Part shown: in pieces, positions 6,810 through 13,449 of the stretch | Layout: each line of letters begins with the position of its first letter | Position numbering within the stretch: the first letter of the stretch is position 1 | DNA from: Oryzisolibacter sp. LB2S | GTDB lineage: Bacteria > Pseudomonadota > Gammaproteobacteria > Burkholderiales > Burkholderiaceae_C | DNA length: 64,000 bases | Direction of reading: 5' to 3' | NCBI RefSeq assembly: GCF_040732315.1 | Contig: NZ_CP160388.1 | Location: 1,888,494-1,952,493, forward strand | Translations under genes and position numbers: made by a program | Notes under the pieces: generated by a model | The model's database searches: none | The model's input: the letters and a program-made list of their open reading frames with translations, nothing else | Told to the model about the DNA's origin: nothing

Positions 6810-8861
6810 TCAGAACGACACGCGCACGCCCAGCGTCAGATTGCGCCCGGCCAGCGGCGCGGCATGCTTGATGAACGAGGTGTGGGCGTAGGCCAGGCGA
6901 TCGGTCAGATTGCGCCCCTTGAGGTACAGCTGCCAGGGCGTGCCGGCGCTGGTGCGCCCGTTGTAGGCCAGGCCCATGTGCAGCATGCCGTAGCCGGGGG
7001 TGGCGGTCTCGAACTGCGCGACGCGGTGCTGACGCGCCACCTGCACCCACGCGAGGTCCGCCTCCCAGGACTGCCAGCGCGCGTCCAGCCGCAGGGCCAC
7101 GCGCGCGGGCGCAATGCGTGGCAGCCTGCCACCGCCGTCCAGATGCGGGCGCACGCTGTCGCCCGACAGCGTCAGCGCGAGTTGGCGCGACAGCTGCTGG
7201 CGCACGCGGCCTTCGATGCCCGTGAACGTGGCATCGGCCTGGCTGTACTGCAGCAGCTGCAGGCCCTCGTGCTCGTCAAGCGTGCGGCCGTGGATGTAGT
7301 TGCCGATGCGGTTGCGGAACACGCTCACGTCGAAGGTGGTGTCGCCGCTGGTCTTGCGCAGGCTCAGGTCGATGTTGCGCGAGCGTTCGGCGCGCAGGTC
7401 GGCGTCGCCCTGCTCATAGGTGGACGTGGCCAGGTGCAGGCCGCGCGCATACAGCTCCTCCGCCGTGGGCGCGCGCCGCGCGTGCGTGAGGCTGATGCCC
7501 GCCGCGTAGCCGGGAGCGAAGCGCCACACGGCGCCCAGCGATGCCGAGGCGCCTTTGTGCGTGCGCCGGGCCGTGCCGTCCTCGAGCTCGGCGTGCTGCC
7601 AGTCGTGGCGCAGCGCGGCCTCGATGCGCCAGTCTCCGTGCCAGTCGCCGATGCGGTATTCCTCCAGGGCAAAGACGCCCCACTGGCGGGTGCGCGTCGG
7701 CGGCACATAGGCCTCCTCGCCCACGGCGCTGAACTTGCGCTGCGCCGTCTGCACGCCGACCAGGCCGCGCAGGCCCGCGACGCTGGCGTGCTGCAGTTCC
7801 ACACGCAGGTCGTGCGCGCGGTTGCTGAAGCGGGTGGAGGCGGCGCCGTCCTCCACTTCGTCATGCCGGTAGTCCGTCAGCCCCGCGCGCAGGCGCAGCG
7901 CGGAAAAGCCCGCGAAGGGGTCGCGCAGCTCGCCACGGATGTCCATGCGCTCGCTGCGCATGTCCACCACGGGGACGCTGTCAAGGTGATCGTGATCGTG
8001 ATCGTGATCGTGGTCGTGGTCATCGTTGCCCCCATGGCTGCCGCAGTGCAGATGGTCGCCATGGCTGTGGCAGCCCTCGTAACCGTGGCTGTGGCCCGGC
8101 AGGCCGTAGCGGGCGGTCTGGCGCGTGAGGGCCATGCCCAGATAGCCGCGGCTGCCCACCCATGACAGGCCCACGCTGCCCGCCTCGGTGCGGTTGAAGC
8201 TGCCGCGCACATGGCGGCCGCCGTCCCAGCCGCCGCCCACGCGGTAGTCTCCCGCGTCGCGCGCTGCGGCCTCGACATGCACGGCCACCTGGCCTGCGCC
8301 GCCGGTCAGCGCCAGGGCCCCGGCCGTCTCGCGTGCCGCGCTGCCGGCACGCAGCTCGGCACTGCCCGTGTAGCCCTGCTCGGGCACGGCGGTGGGCACG
8401 CGGGCATCGAGCACGTTGACCACTCCGCCCACAGCGCCCGCGCCATAGACCAGCGCGGAGGGGCCGCGCAACACCTCGATCTGCGTGGCCAGCAGCGGCT
8501 CGGCCACCACCGCGTGGTCGGGGCTGACGGTGGAGGCGTCCTGCAGCGGCGAGCCATCGGACAGCACACGCACGCGTGCGCCGTCCATGCCGCGGATCAC
8601 GGGGCGGCTGGCCCCCGCGCCGAAATGGCTGGCGGTGATGCCGGGCTCGCCCTCCAGCGTCTCGCCCAGCGTGGCCTCGCGCCGGCGCACGAGCTCGTCG
8701 CCCTCGAGCACGGCGACGGGCTGCGTCATCTCGGCAACGCCGAGCGACAGGCCACTCGCCGACACGGTCACCGCAGGCAGGCTGGACGCGTCCTGCGCAA
8801 GGACCTGCGGTGCCGCGGCCGTCAGACACAGCCAGGCGGCCCAGGCCAGGGGATGGCGCAT
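6810..8861 (-). CDS. Histidine-rich TonB-dependent outer membrane receptor, ZnuD-like (zinc)
   Basis: Outer membrane beta-barrel of 683 aa that imports a ligand using TonB. A signal peptide (residues 1-22, cut after VLA) is followed by a plug domain with the GMDGARVRVLSDG and VLRGPSALVYGAGAVGGVVNVL signatures and a long barrel that ends in Phe (VSF), as porins do. Around residues 250-295 there is an extracellular loop very rich in His and Asp, with an HDHDHD run and several CHSHG/HCGSHG segments, as in Neisseria ZnuD. Zinc or another divalent metal is therefore the likely ligand. A start 10 codons upstream is possible; neither start has a good ribosome-binding site. No Zur box was recognised. 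Confidence 0.88.
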   Translation of the reverse strand: MRHPLAWAAWLCLTAAAPQVLAQDASSLPAVTVSASGLSLGVAEMTQPVAVLEGDELVRRREATLGETLEGEPGITASHFGAGASRPVIRGMDGARVRVLSDGSPLQDASTVSPDHAVVAEPLLATQIEVLRGPSALVYGAGAVGGVVNVLDARVPTAVPEQGYTGSAELRAGSAARETAGALALTGGAGQVAVHVEAAARDAGDYRVGGGWDGGRHVRGSFNRTEAGSVGLSWVGSRGYLGMALTRQTARYGLPGHSHGYEGCHSHGDHLHCGSHGGNDDHDHDHDHDHDHLDSVPVVDMRSERMDIRGELRDPFAGFSALRLRAGLTDYRHDEVEDGAASTRFSNRAHDLRVELQHASVAGLRGLVGVQTAQRKFSAVGEEAYVPPTRTRQWGVFALEEYRIGDWHGDWRIEAALRHDWQHAELEDGTARRTHKGASASLGAVWRFAPGYAAGISLTHARRAPTAEELYARGLHLATSTYEQGDADLRAERSRNIDLSLRKTSGDTTFDVSVFRNRIGNYIHGRTLDEHEGLQLLQYSQADATFTGIEGRVRQQLSRQLALTLSGDSVRPHLDGGGRLPRIAPARVALRLDARWQSWEADLAWVQVARQHRVAQFETATPGYGMLHMGLAYNGRTSAGTPWQLYLKGRNLTDRLAYAHTSFIKHAAPLAGRNLTLGVRVSF

Positions 8862-8966
8862 GGAAGGATCAGAAAAAACAAGGGAATACATGGTTGGATT
8901 TGTTCCGTGACAAGGCGACAGCGCGCGCGCCCATGCGTGCGCGGGCCGCGCGCAGCCGCACTGAAA

Positions 8967-9021
8967 TTTGAATGAAAAACGGCTTCAGCGCTTGCTGAGC
9001 AAGCGCGGGTAGCTATCAAAA
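8967..9021. repeat. Palindromic repeat, copy 1 (upstream of the TonB receptor)
   Basis: Inverted repeat with core CAGCGCTTG-CTGAG-CAAGCGCG, flanked by the family arms GAATGAAAAACGGCT and AGCTATCAAAAC. It lies in the 227 bp gap between the small unknown gene and the receptor, both on the minus strand. A separate hairpin, CCCGCC/GGCGGG at 9031-9050, stands beside it and might weaken transcription into the receptor gene. Confidence 0.75.
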
Positions 9022-9088
9022 CGAGAGTTTCCCGCCACTGTTGCGGCGGGCCGGGGCGATGGGCCCTCAGGCAAAGGCTTTCAGCCTC

Positions 9089-9490
9089 TCAGGCACTCAC
9101 GGGCGGGGCACGTGCATGAAATGGCGCCGCCCTGCGTTGGGCGGGCGTCGCCGCCGGTGGCGCGGCGGGCGGCCGCTGCGGCTCGGCCTGCACCAGCGCC
9201 GGGCCCTGGCCCAGCGCCGGGCCCACCAGCGTCTGCTGGTCCAGCACCTGGCAGCCGGCATCGCCATGGTTGGCGAACAGCGCATGCAGCGCGTCGAGCG
9301 CCTGCCCTCCCGCCCCGTGCGGGTGCGCGAGCGCCGGTGCGCCACCCGCGCCGGGCAGGTGCAGCACCTGGTGCATGCGCGCTAGCGCGGGTGCGAGCAC
9401 CAGGGCCAGGAGCAGCCACACCAACGCCGCACGCCGACGCAGCAGCGTCAGCGGCGGGCAATGCGTTGAGGATGGCACTGGGTGTGGCAT
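9089..9490 (-). CDS. Small unknown secreted or membrane protein upstream of the receptor
   Basis: Protein of 133 aa with a hydrophobic N-terminal segment (about residues 22-38) after a basic start, then MHQVLHLPG, a Gly/Ala/His-rich stretch and a conserved-looking HALFANHGDAGCQVLDQQTLVGPA segment with one Cys. Similar small proteins with an MHxVxH start and a CxxxDQ motif are common next to metal-transport genes in Burkholderiales, as I recall, but no function is known to me. It lies on the same strand as the TonB receptor and msrA. The C-terminal 40 residues are Pro/Ala-rich. Several antisense frames are open here because of the GC content; this one has the most protein-like sequence. Confidence 0.6.
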   Translation of the reverse strand: MPHPVPSSTHCPPLTLLRRRAALVWLLLALVLAPALARMHQVLHLPGAGGAPALAHPHGAGGQALDALHALFANHGDAGCQVLDQQTLVGPALGQGPALVQAEPQRPPAAPPAATPAQRRAAPFHARAPPVSA

Positions 9491-9514
9491 GGGCCCGCGA
9501 GGGTAACGCGAAAA

Positions 9515-10063
9515 TCAGGCCCCGGGCTTCAGGTGCTCGGAAAAGGTCTTGCGAAACTTGGCCACCTTGGGCCCCACGACAAAGGCGCAGTAGCCCTGCC
9601 CGGGGTGGTTGGCGAAGTAGTCCTGGTGATAGTCCTCGGCCGGCCAGTAGCTGCGCAACTCGGCGAGCTCGGTCACCACGGGAGCGCCCAGTTGCCCGTC
9701 GCGCTCGAGTTCGTCCAGCATGTCCTGCGCGACCTGCCGGTGCGCCGGGTCGGTGTAGTAGATGCCGCTGCGGTACTGCGTGCCCACGTCGTTGCCCTGG
9801 CGGTTGAGCGTGGTCGGGTCATGCGTGGCAAAAAAGATCTCCAGGATCTGCCGCAGGCCGATCTGGGTCGGGTCGAAGCGCACGCGCACGACCTCCGCAT
9901 GGCCCGTGTTGCCCGTGCACACCTGCTCGTAGGTGGGGGCGGCCGTGTGGCCATTGGCGTAGCCGCTTTGCACATCGATCACGCCACGCACGCGGTCGAA
10001 TACGGCCTCGGTGCACCAGAAACAGCCTCCCGCGAGGGTGATGCTCTGCAATCCGTCGGACAT
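9515..10063 (-). CDS. msrA: Peptide methionine sulfoxide reductase MsrA
   Basis: Reduces methionine-S-sulfoxide in proteins. The catalytic motif GGCFWCTEA (Cys14 is the nucleophile) is followed by GYANGHTAAPTYEQVCTGNTGHAE (given here as GYANG, PTYEQVC, TGHAE) and the conserved YWPAEDYHQDY end. Length of 182 aa is normal. The chosen ATG has AAGGAG seven bases upstream; an ATG two codons earlier would be too close to that site. The gene stands on the minus strand ahead of the small unknown gene, with the tetR promoter diverging from its other side. Confidence 0.94.
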   Translation of the reverse strand: MSDGLQSITLAGGCFWCTEAVFDRVRGVIDVQSGYANGHTAAPTYEQVCTGNTGHAEVVRVRFDPTQIGLRQILEIFFATHDPTTLNRQGNDVGTQYRSGIYYTDPAHRQVAQDMLDELERDGQLGAPVVTELAELRSYWPAEDYHQDYFANHPGQGYCAFVVGPKVAKFRKTFSEHLKPGA

Positions 10064-10141
10064 GGACATGCTCCTTGTAGAGAGGCGCACATCATAGAAA
10101 ACATGGCGATGTCCGGATGGGCGTGAGGCGACGGCCCGCCG

Positions 10142-10194
10142 TTGACACCGCCCCGAGGCCGTTGCTAGGATTACTAACCGTACGGTCAGTAATC
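10142..10194 (+). promoter_or_regulatory. tetR promoter with palindromic operator
   Basis: A consensus -35 box TTGACA (10142-10147) is followed, after 18 bp, by TAGGAT as a -10 box (10166-10171). Directly downstream lies a 24 bp near-perfect palindrome at 10171-10194, made of ATTACTAACCGT and its mirror ACGGTCAGTAAT, with one mismatched pair. It ends one base before the start codon of the TetR gene. The placement over the transcription start suggests autorepression by the TetR protein. Confidence 0.75.
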
Positions 10195-10195
10195 A

Positions 10196-10855
10196 ATGTC
10201 ACATCAACTCTCCACCACCGCCGCCGACGCCACCCGGCGCGGGCGCCGCAAGGAGGCGCGTCCGGGCGAGCTGCTCGATGCGGCCCTGGAACTGTTTGTC
10301 GAAAGAGGCTACGCCGCCACCCATGTGGAAGATGTCGCGGCGCGCGCCGGCGTCTCCAAGGGCACCCTGTTCCTGTACTTCCCGAGCAAGCAGGAGCTCT
10401 TCAAGGCCGTGGTGCGGCAGAACATCGCGGGCCGCATGCCCGAATGGGACCTGGAGATCGACAGCTACGAGGGCAGCACCGACGATCTGCTGCGCTACTG
10501 CTTTCAGAGCTGGTGGGAGCGCGTGGGATCGACCAAGGCCGTGGGCCTGGGCAAGCTCATGCTTGCCGAGGCAAAGAATTTCCCCGAGATCGCGACGTTT
10601 TATCGCCAGGAGGTGGTCGAGCCCGGCCACAGGCTCATCCGCCGCGTGCTCGAGCGTGGCATGGAGCGCGGCGAGCTGCGCCGCATCGACCCCGACCATG
10701 CCGTCTACCTGGTGCTCGCCCCGCTGATGTTCCTGATGTTTGCGCAGCCCGTTCCGTCCCTGTGCATTCCCGAAGGCACGCGCTTCTCGGCCGAGGAATA
10801 CATCCGCCTGCAGGCGGACAACGTTTTACAGGGGCTGAGCGTTCGCTCGGCCTAG
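10196..10855 (+). CDS. TetR family transcriptional regulator
   Basis: DNA-binding repressor of 219 aa. The N-terminal helix-turn-helix spans about residues 25-70 (LLDAALELFVERGYAATHVE..., VAARAGVSKGTLFLYFPSKQEL), followed by a ligand-binding domain of the TetR_C type with a hydrophobic final helix region. It heads a same-strand run of a PIMT-like methyltransferase, a rhodanese and a TolC-like channel, and likely controls itself through the palindrome at its start. The ligand is unknown; in other bacteria such regulators next to tolC-like genes often sense toxic compounds. Confidence 0.92.
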   Translation: MSHQLSTTAADATRRGRRKEARPGELLDAALELFVERGYAATHVEDVAARAGVSKGTLFLYFPSKQELFKAVVRQNIAGRMPEWDLEIDSYEGSTDDLLRYCFQSWWERVGSTKAVGLGKLMLAEAKNFPEIATFYRQEVVEPGHRLIRRVLERGMERGELRRIDPDHAVYLVLAPLMFLMFAQPVPSLCIPEGTRFSAEEYIRLQADNVLQGLSVRSA

Positions 10856-10902
10856 AATTACGGGTTTATCCGATCACAGTGACCGCCCCCCCGGAGTACT
10901 CC

Positions 10903-11613
10903 ATGAACATGCCTCTGAACACGTCCGCCGACATCCACGACCCCGTCGAGCAGGCCCGCTACAACATGGTGGAGCAGCAGATCCGTCCGTGGAACGTGCT
11001 CGATGCCGGTGTGCTGGATCTGCTCGCCCGCGTGCGTCGTGAGGACTTCGTGCCCCCCGTCTACCAGGGGCTGGCCTTCATCGACACCGAAATCCCGCTC
11101 AACCCCGACGCGCAGCAGGCCGAACGCCTGGGCCAGGTCATGCTCGCGCCGCGTGTGGACGCGCGCATGCTGCAGGACCTGCAGGTCAAGCCCACGGATC
11201 GCGTGCTGGAGATCGGCGCCGGCTCGGGCTACATGGCCGCCCTGCTGGCCGCCTGCGCCGAGCGCGTGGTGACGCTGGAGATCGACCCCGACCTGGTCGA
11301 GTTCGCGCGCGAGAACCTGCGCAGCGCCGGTGTCGCCAATGCCGACGTGCGTCAGGCCGATGGCGCGCGCGACCCGATTCCCGACGGCCCCTTCGATGTC
11401 ATCGTGCTCAGCGGCTCCGTGGCCGAGGTGCCGCAAAAGCTGCTCTCGCTGCTGCGTGACGGCGGGCGCCTGGGCGCATACGTGGGCCAGGCGCCCATGA
11501 TGCGTGCCACCATCGTGCGCCGCCAGGGTGAGCGCTTCGAGACCACGCAGCCCTGGGATGTGGTCGTGCCGCGCCTGCGCCACTTCCCCGAACCCTCCTC
11601 ATTCAAGTTCTGA
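10903..11613 (+). CDS. Protein-L-isoaspartate O-methyltransferase family protein
   Basis: S-adenosylmethionine-dependent methyltransferase of 236 aa. The N-terminal part, with the ARYNMVEQQIRPWNVLD segment, and the SAM motif VLEIGAGSGYMAALLA (about residues 100-115) match the PIMT-like proteins that stand before tolC in betaproteobacteria. Classical PIMT repairs isoaspartyl residues in damaged proteins; this subgroup is more distant and its substrate is not established. GGAG lies about eight bases upstream of the start. It starts 47 bp after tetR and is followed 23 bp later by the rhodanese gene, so the three probably share a transcript. Confidence 0.85.
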   Translation: MNMPLNTSADIHDPVEQARYNMVEQQIRPWNVLDAGVLDLLARVRREDFVPPVYQGLAFIDTEIPLNPDAQQAERLGQVMLAPRVDARMLQDLQVKPTDRVLEIGAGSGYMAALLAACAERVVTLEIDPDLVEFARENLRSAGVANADVRQADGARDPIPDGPFDVIVLSGSVAEVPQKLLSLLRDGGRLGAYVGQAPMMRATIVRRQGERFETTQPWDVVVPRLRHFPEPSSFKF

Positions 11614-11636
11614 GCCTCGGCCCCGCCCGCACGCGC

Positions 11637-11975
11637 ATGATGGAACAGTTGCGTCCCGCCGAGCTCGCCGATTGGCTCATCGCGCACGGACCCAGGCAGC
11701 CCCTGGTACTCGACGTGCGCGAGCCCTGGGAGCTGCGGGTGGCGAGCGTCTCGGCCGACGGCTTCGAGCTGGCCACCATCCCCATGGGCGAGCTGCCCGC
11801 CCGGCTCGATGAGCTCGACCCGAGCCGCCCCGTGGCCTGCCTGTGCCACCACGGCATGCGCAGCCTTCACGTGGCGGCATTTCTGGTGCAGCGCGGCTTT
11901 GCCTGCGTGGCCAACATCTCGGGCGGAATCGACGCCTGGTCGCAGGAACGCGATCCCGGCGTTCCCCGCTACTGA
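11637..11975 (+). CDS. Rhodanese-domain sulfurtransferase
   Basis: Single-domain rhodanese of 112 aa. The active-site loop is CHHGMRS with Cys70 as the likely persulfide carrier, and the LDVREPWEL segment (Asp26, Arg28) is the usual second signature. Small rhodaneses move sulfane sulfur between proteins in the cytosol. The gene commonly lies between a PIMT-like gene and tolC in Burkholderiales, as it does here. The specific partner is unknown. Confidence 0.9.
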   Translation: MMEQLRPAELADWLIAHGPRQPLVLDVREPWELRVASVSADGFELATIPMGELPARLDELDPSRPVACLCHHGMRSLHVAAFLVQRGFACVANISGGIDAWSQERDPGVPRY

Positions 11976-12041
11976 CCCACAGGCGCCGCGCAACCCAGCA
12001 CAGCACTCCGGCCCATTCAACCACCGCACCACCACAGCGCC

Positions 12042-13400
12042 ATGAAAGCATTGCAGAGGCTTTTCTCCTCCCACCTGGGCATGAGCGCCGTAAGCGCCAT
12101 GTGCGCGCTGCTGGCGGCCGGTTCGGTGCAGGCGCAAAGCCTGTCGGAACTGCTGGAGCAGGCCCGCGGCTACGACGCCGCATGGCTCGCGGCCAAGGCG
12201 CAGTTGCAGGCCGCTGGCAACCGTGCCGAACAGGCCCGTGCCGGGCTGCTGCCCAGCGCGGCCCTGGTGGGCGAGGTGAACTACGCGCGCTCCGAGCTGT
12301 CCTCGCCCGCCCTGCCGCAGGTGAACGTCCATGGCCCCACCCAGACCGTGGGCGTGCAGGCCGCCCAGCCGCTCTATCGCCCCGCGAACCGCATAGGCTT
12401 CGAGCAGGGGCAGCGCGGCGTGGATCTGGCCCAGGCCCAGCTCGAGGGTGCCGAGCAGGATTTGATCGTTCGCGTGGCCCAGGCCTATTTCGACGTGCTG
12501 GCCGCGCAGGACACGCTGGGCTTCGTGCGCGCACAGAAGGCCGCGGTGGCCGAGCAGCTCGCGTTCGCGCGGCGCAACTTCGAGGTGGGCACGGCCACCA
12601 TCACCGACGAACGCGAGGCCCGTGCGCGCCATGACCTCGTGACGGCCCAGGAAATCGCCGCCGACAACGATCTGCGCGTCAAGCGCCTGGCGCTCGACCA
12701 GCTCGTGGGACGCTCGGGCGTCGCCCCCCTGCCCCTCGCGCAGCCGGTGCAGCTGCCCGCGGTTGCGCCGCCGGATGTCGACAGCTGGGTGCGCGCGGCG
12801 CAGGACCACCAGCCCCAGGTGCAGCAGGCCCAGGTGGCGCTGGACATGGCCCGGCTCGAGACGCGCAAGGCCGAGACCGGACACCTGCCCACGGTGGATC
12901 TGCAGGCTGGCTACAACGTGCAGCGCACGCCCAACGGCTCGCTCACCATGCCCGGCATGCACGGGCGCGTGAACTCCGCCAGCGTGGGCGTGGCGCTCAA
13001 CCTGCCGCTGTTTGCCGGCTTTGCCGTGCAGAACCGCGTGAAGGAAACCCTGTCGCTCGAGGAGAAGGCCAGGGCCGATCTCGACAACGCGCGCCGCAGC
13101 GTGGCCCAGGCGGCACGATCGGCGTTCTTCGGCGTGCAATCAGGCCTGAGCCAGGTCGCGGCGCTGCAGGCGGCCGAGGCGTCGAGCCAAAGCGCCCTCG
13201 ATGCCAACCAGCTCGGCTACCAGGTCGGCGTGCGCATCAACATCGACGTGCTCAACGCCCAGACCCAACTCTTCCAGACCAAGCGCGACCTCGCGAGTGC
13301 GCGCTACAACGTCCTCGTCGGCACGCTGCGCCTGAAGCAGGTGGCCGGCACCCTGACGCCGGCCGACGTGGCCGCCGTGGACGCGCTGCTGGCCCGCTGA
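12042..13400 (+). CDS. tolC: TolC family outer membrane channel protein
   Basis: Outer membrane/periplasmic tunnel protein for type I secretion or multidrug efflux, 452 aa. A signal peptide (about residues 1-31, ending VQA) precedes two OEP repeats, each with a long coiled-coil region; YFDVLAAQDTLGFVRAQKAAV is a typical helix of the first (quoted here up to ...QKAA). The C-terminal half contains the LPLFAGFAVQNRVKE beta-strand and QLGYQVGVRINIDVLNAQ (in part) that mark TolC. No inner membrane pump or adaptor gene is adjacent, so the partner lies elsewhere. The upstream TetR gene probably controls it. Confidence 0.9.
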   Translation: MKALQRLFSSHLGMSAVSAMCALLAAGSVQAQSLSELLEQARGYDAAWLAAKAQLQAAGNRAEQARAGLLPSAALVGEVNYARSELSSPALPQVNVHGPTQTVGVQAAQPLYRPANRIGFEQGQRGVDLAQAQLEGAEQDLIVRVAQAYFDVLAAQDTLGFVRAQKAAVAEQLAFARRNFEVGTATITDEREARARHDLVTAQEIAADNDLRVKRLALDQLVGRSGVAPLPLAQPVQLPAVAPPDVDSWVRAAQDHQPQVQQAQVALDMARLETRKAETGHLPTVDLQAGYNVQRTPNGSLTMPGMHGRVNSASVGVALNLPLFAGFAVQNRVKETLSLEEKARADLDNARRSVAQAARSAFFGVQSGLSQVAALQAAEASSQSALDANQLGYQVGVRINIDVLNAQTQLFQTKRDLASARYNVLVGTLRLKQVAGTLTPADVAAVDALLAR

Positions 13401-13419
13401 CCAGCCCCTGCCGGGCTGG
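13401..13419. terminator. Possible hairpin terminator between tolC and the acetyltransferase gene
   Basis: The hairpin CCAGCCC-CTGCC-GGGCTGG begins right after the tolC stop codon, between convergent genes. It has no T-run, so it is a weak candidate. Confidence 0.35.
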
Positions 13420-13449
13420 CCGGGGCCGGTCGCCCCGCTTCACAGCACT

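Noticed and set aside
8862..9088. Zur box or cobalamin riboswitch before the TonB receptor.
   Set aside because: No dyad of the Zur type and none of the conserved cobalamin riboswitch boxes could be found; only a short hairpin and repeat copy 1 are seen.
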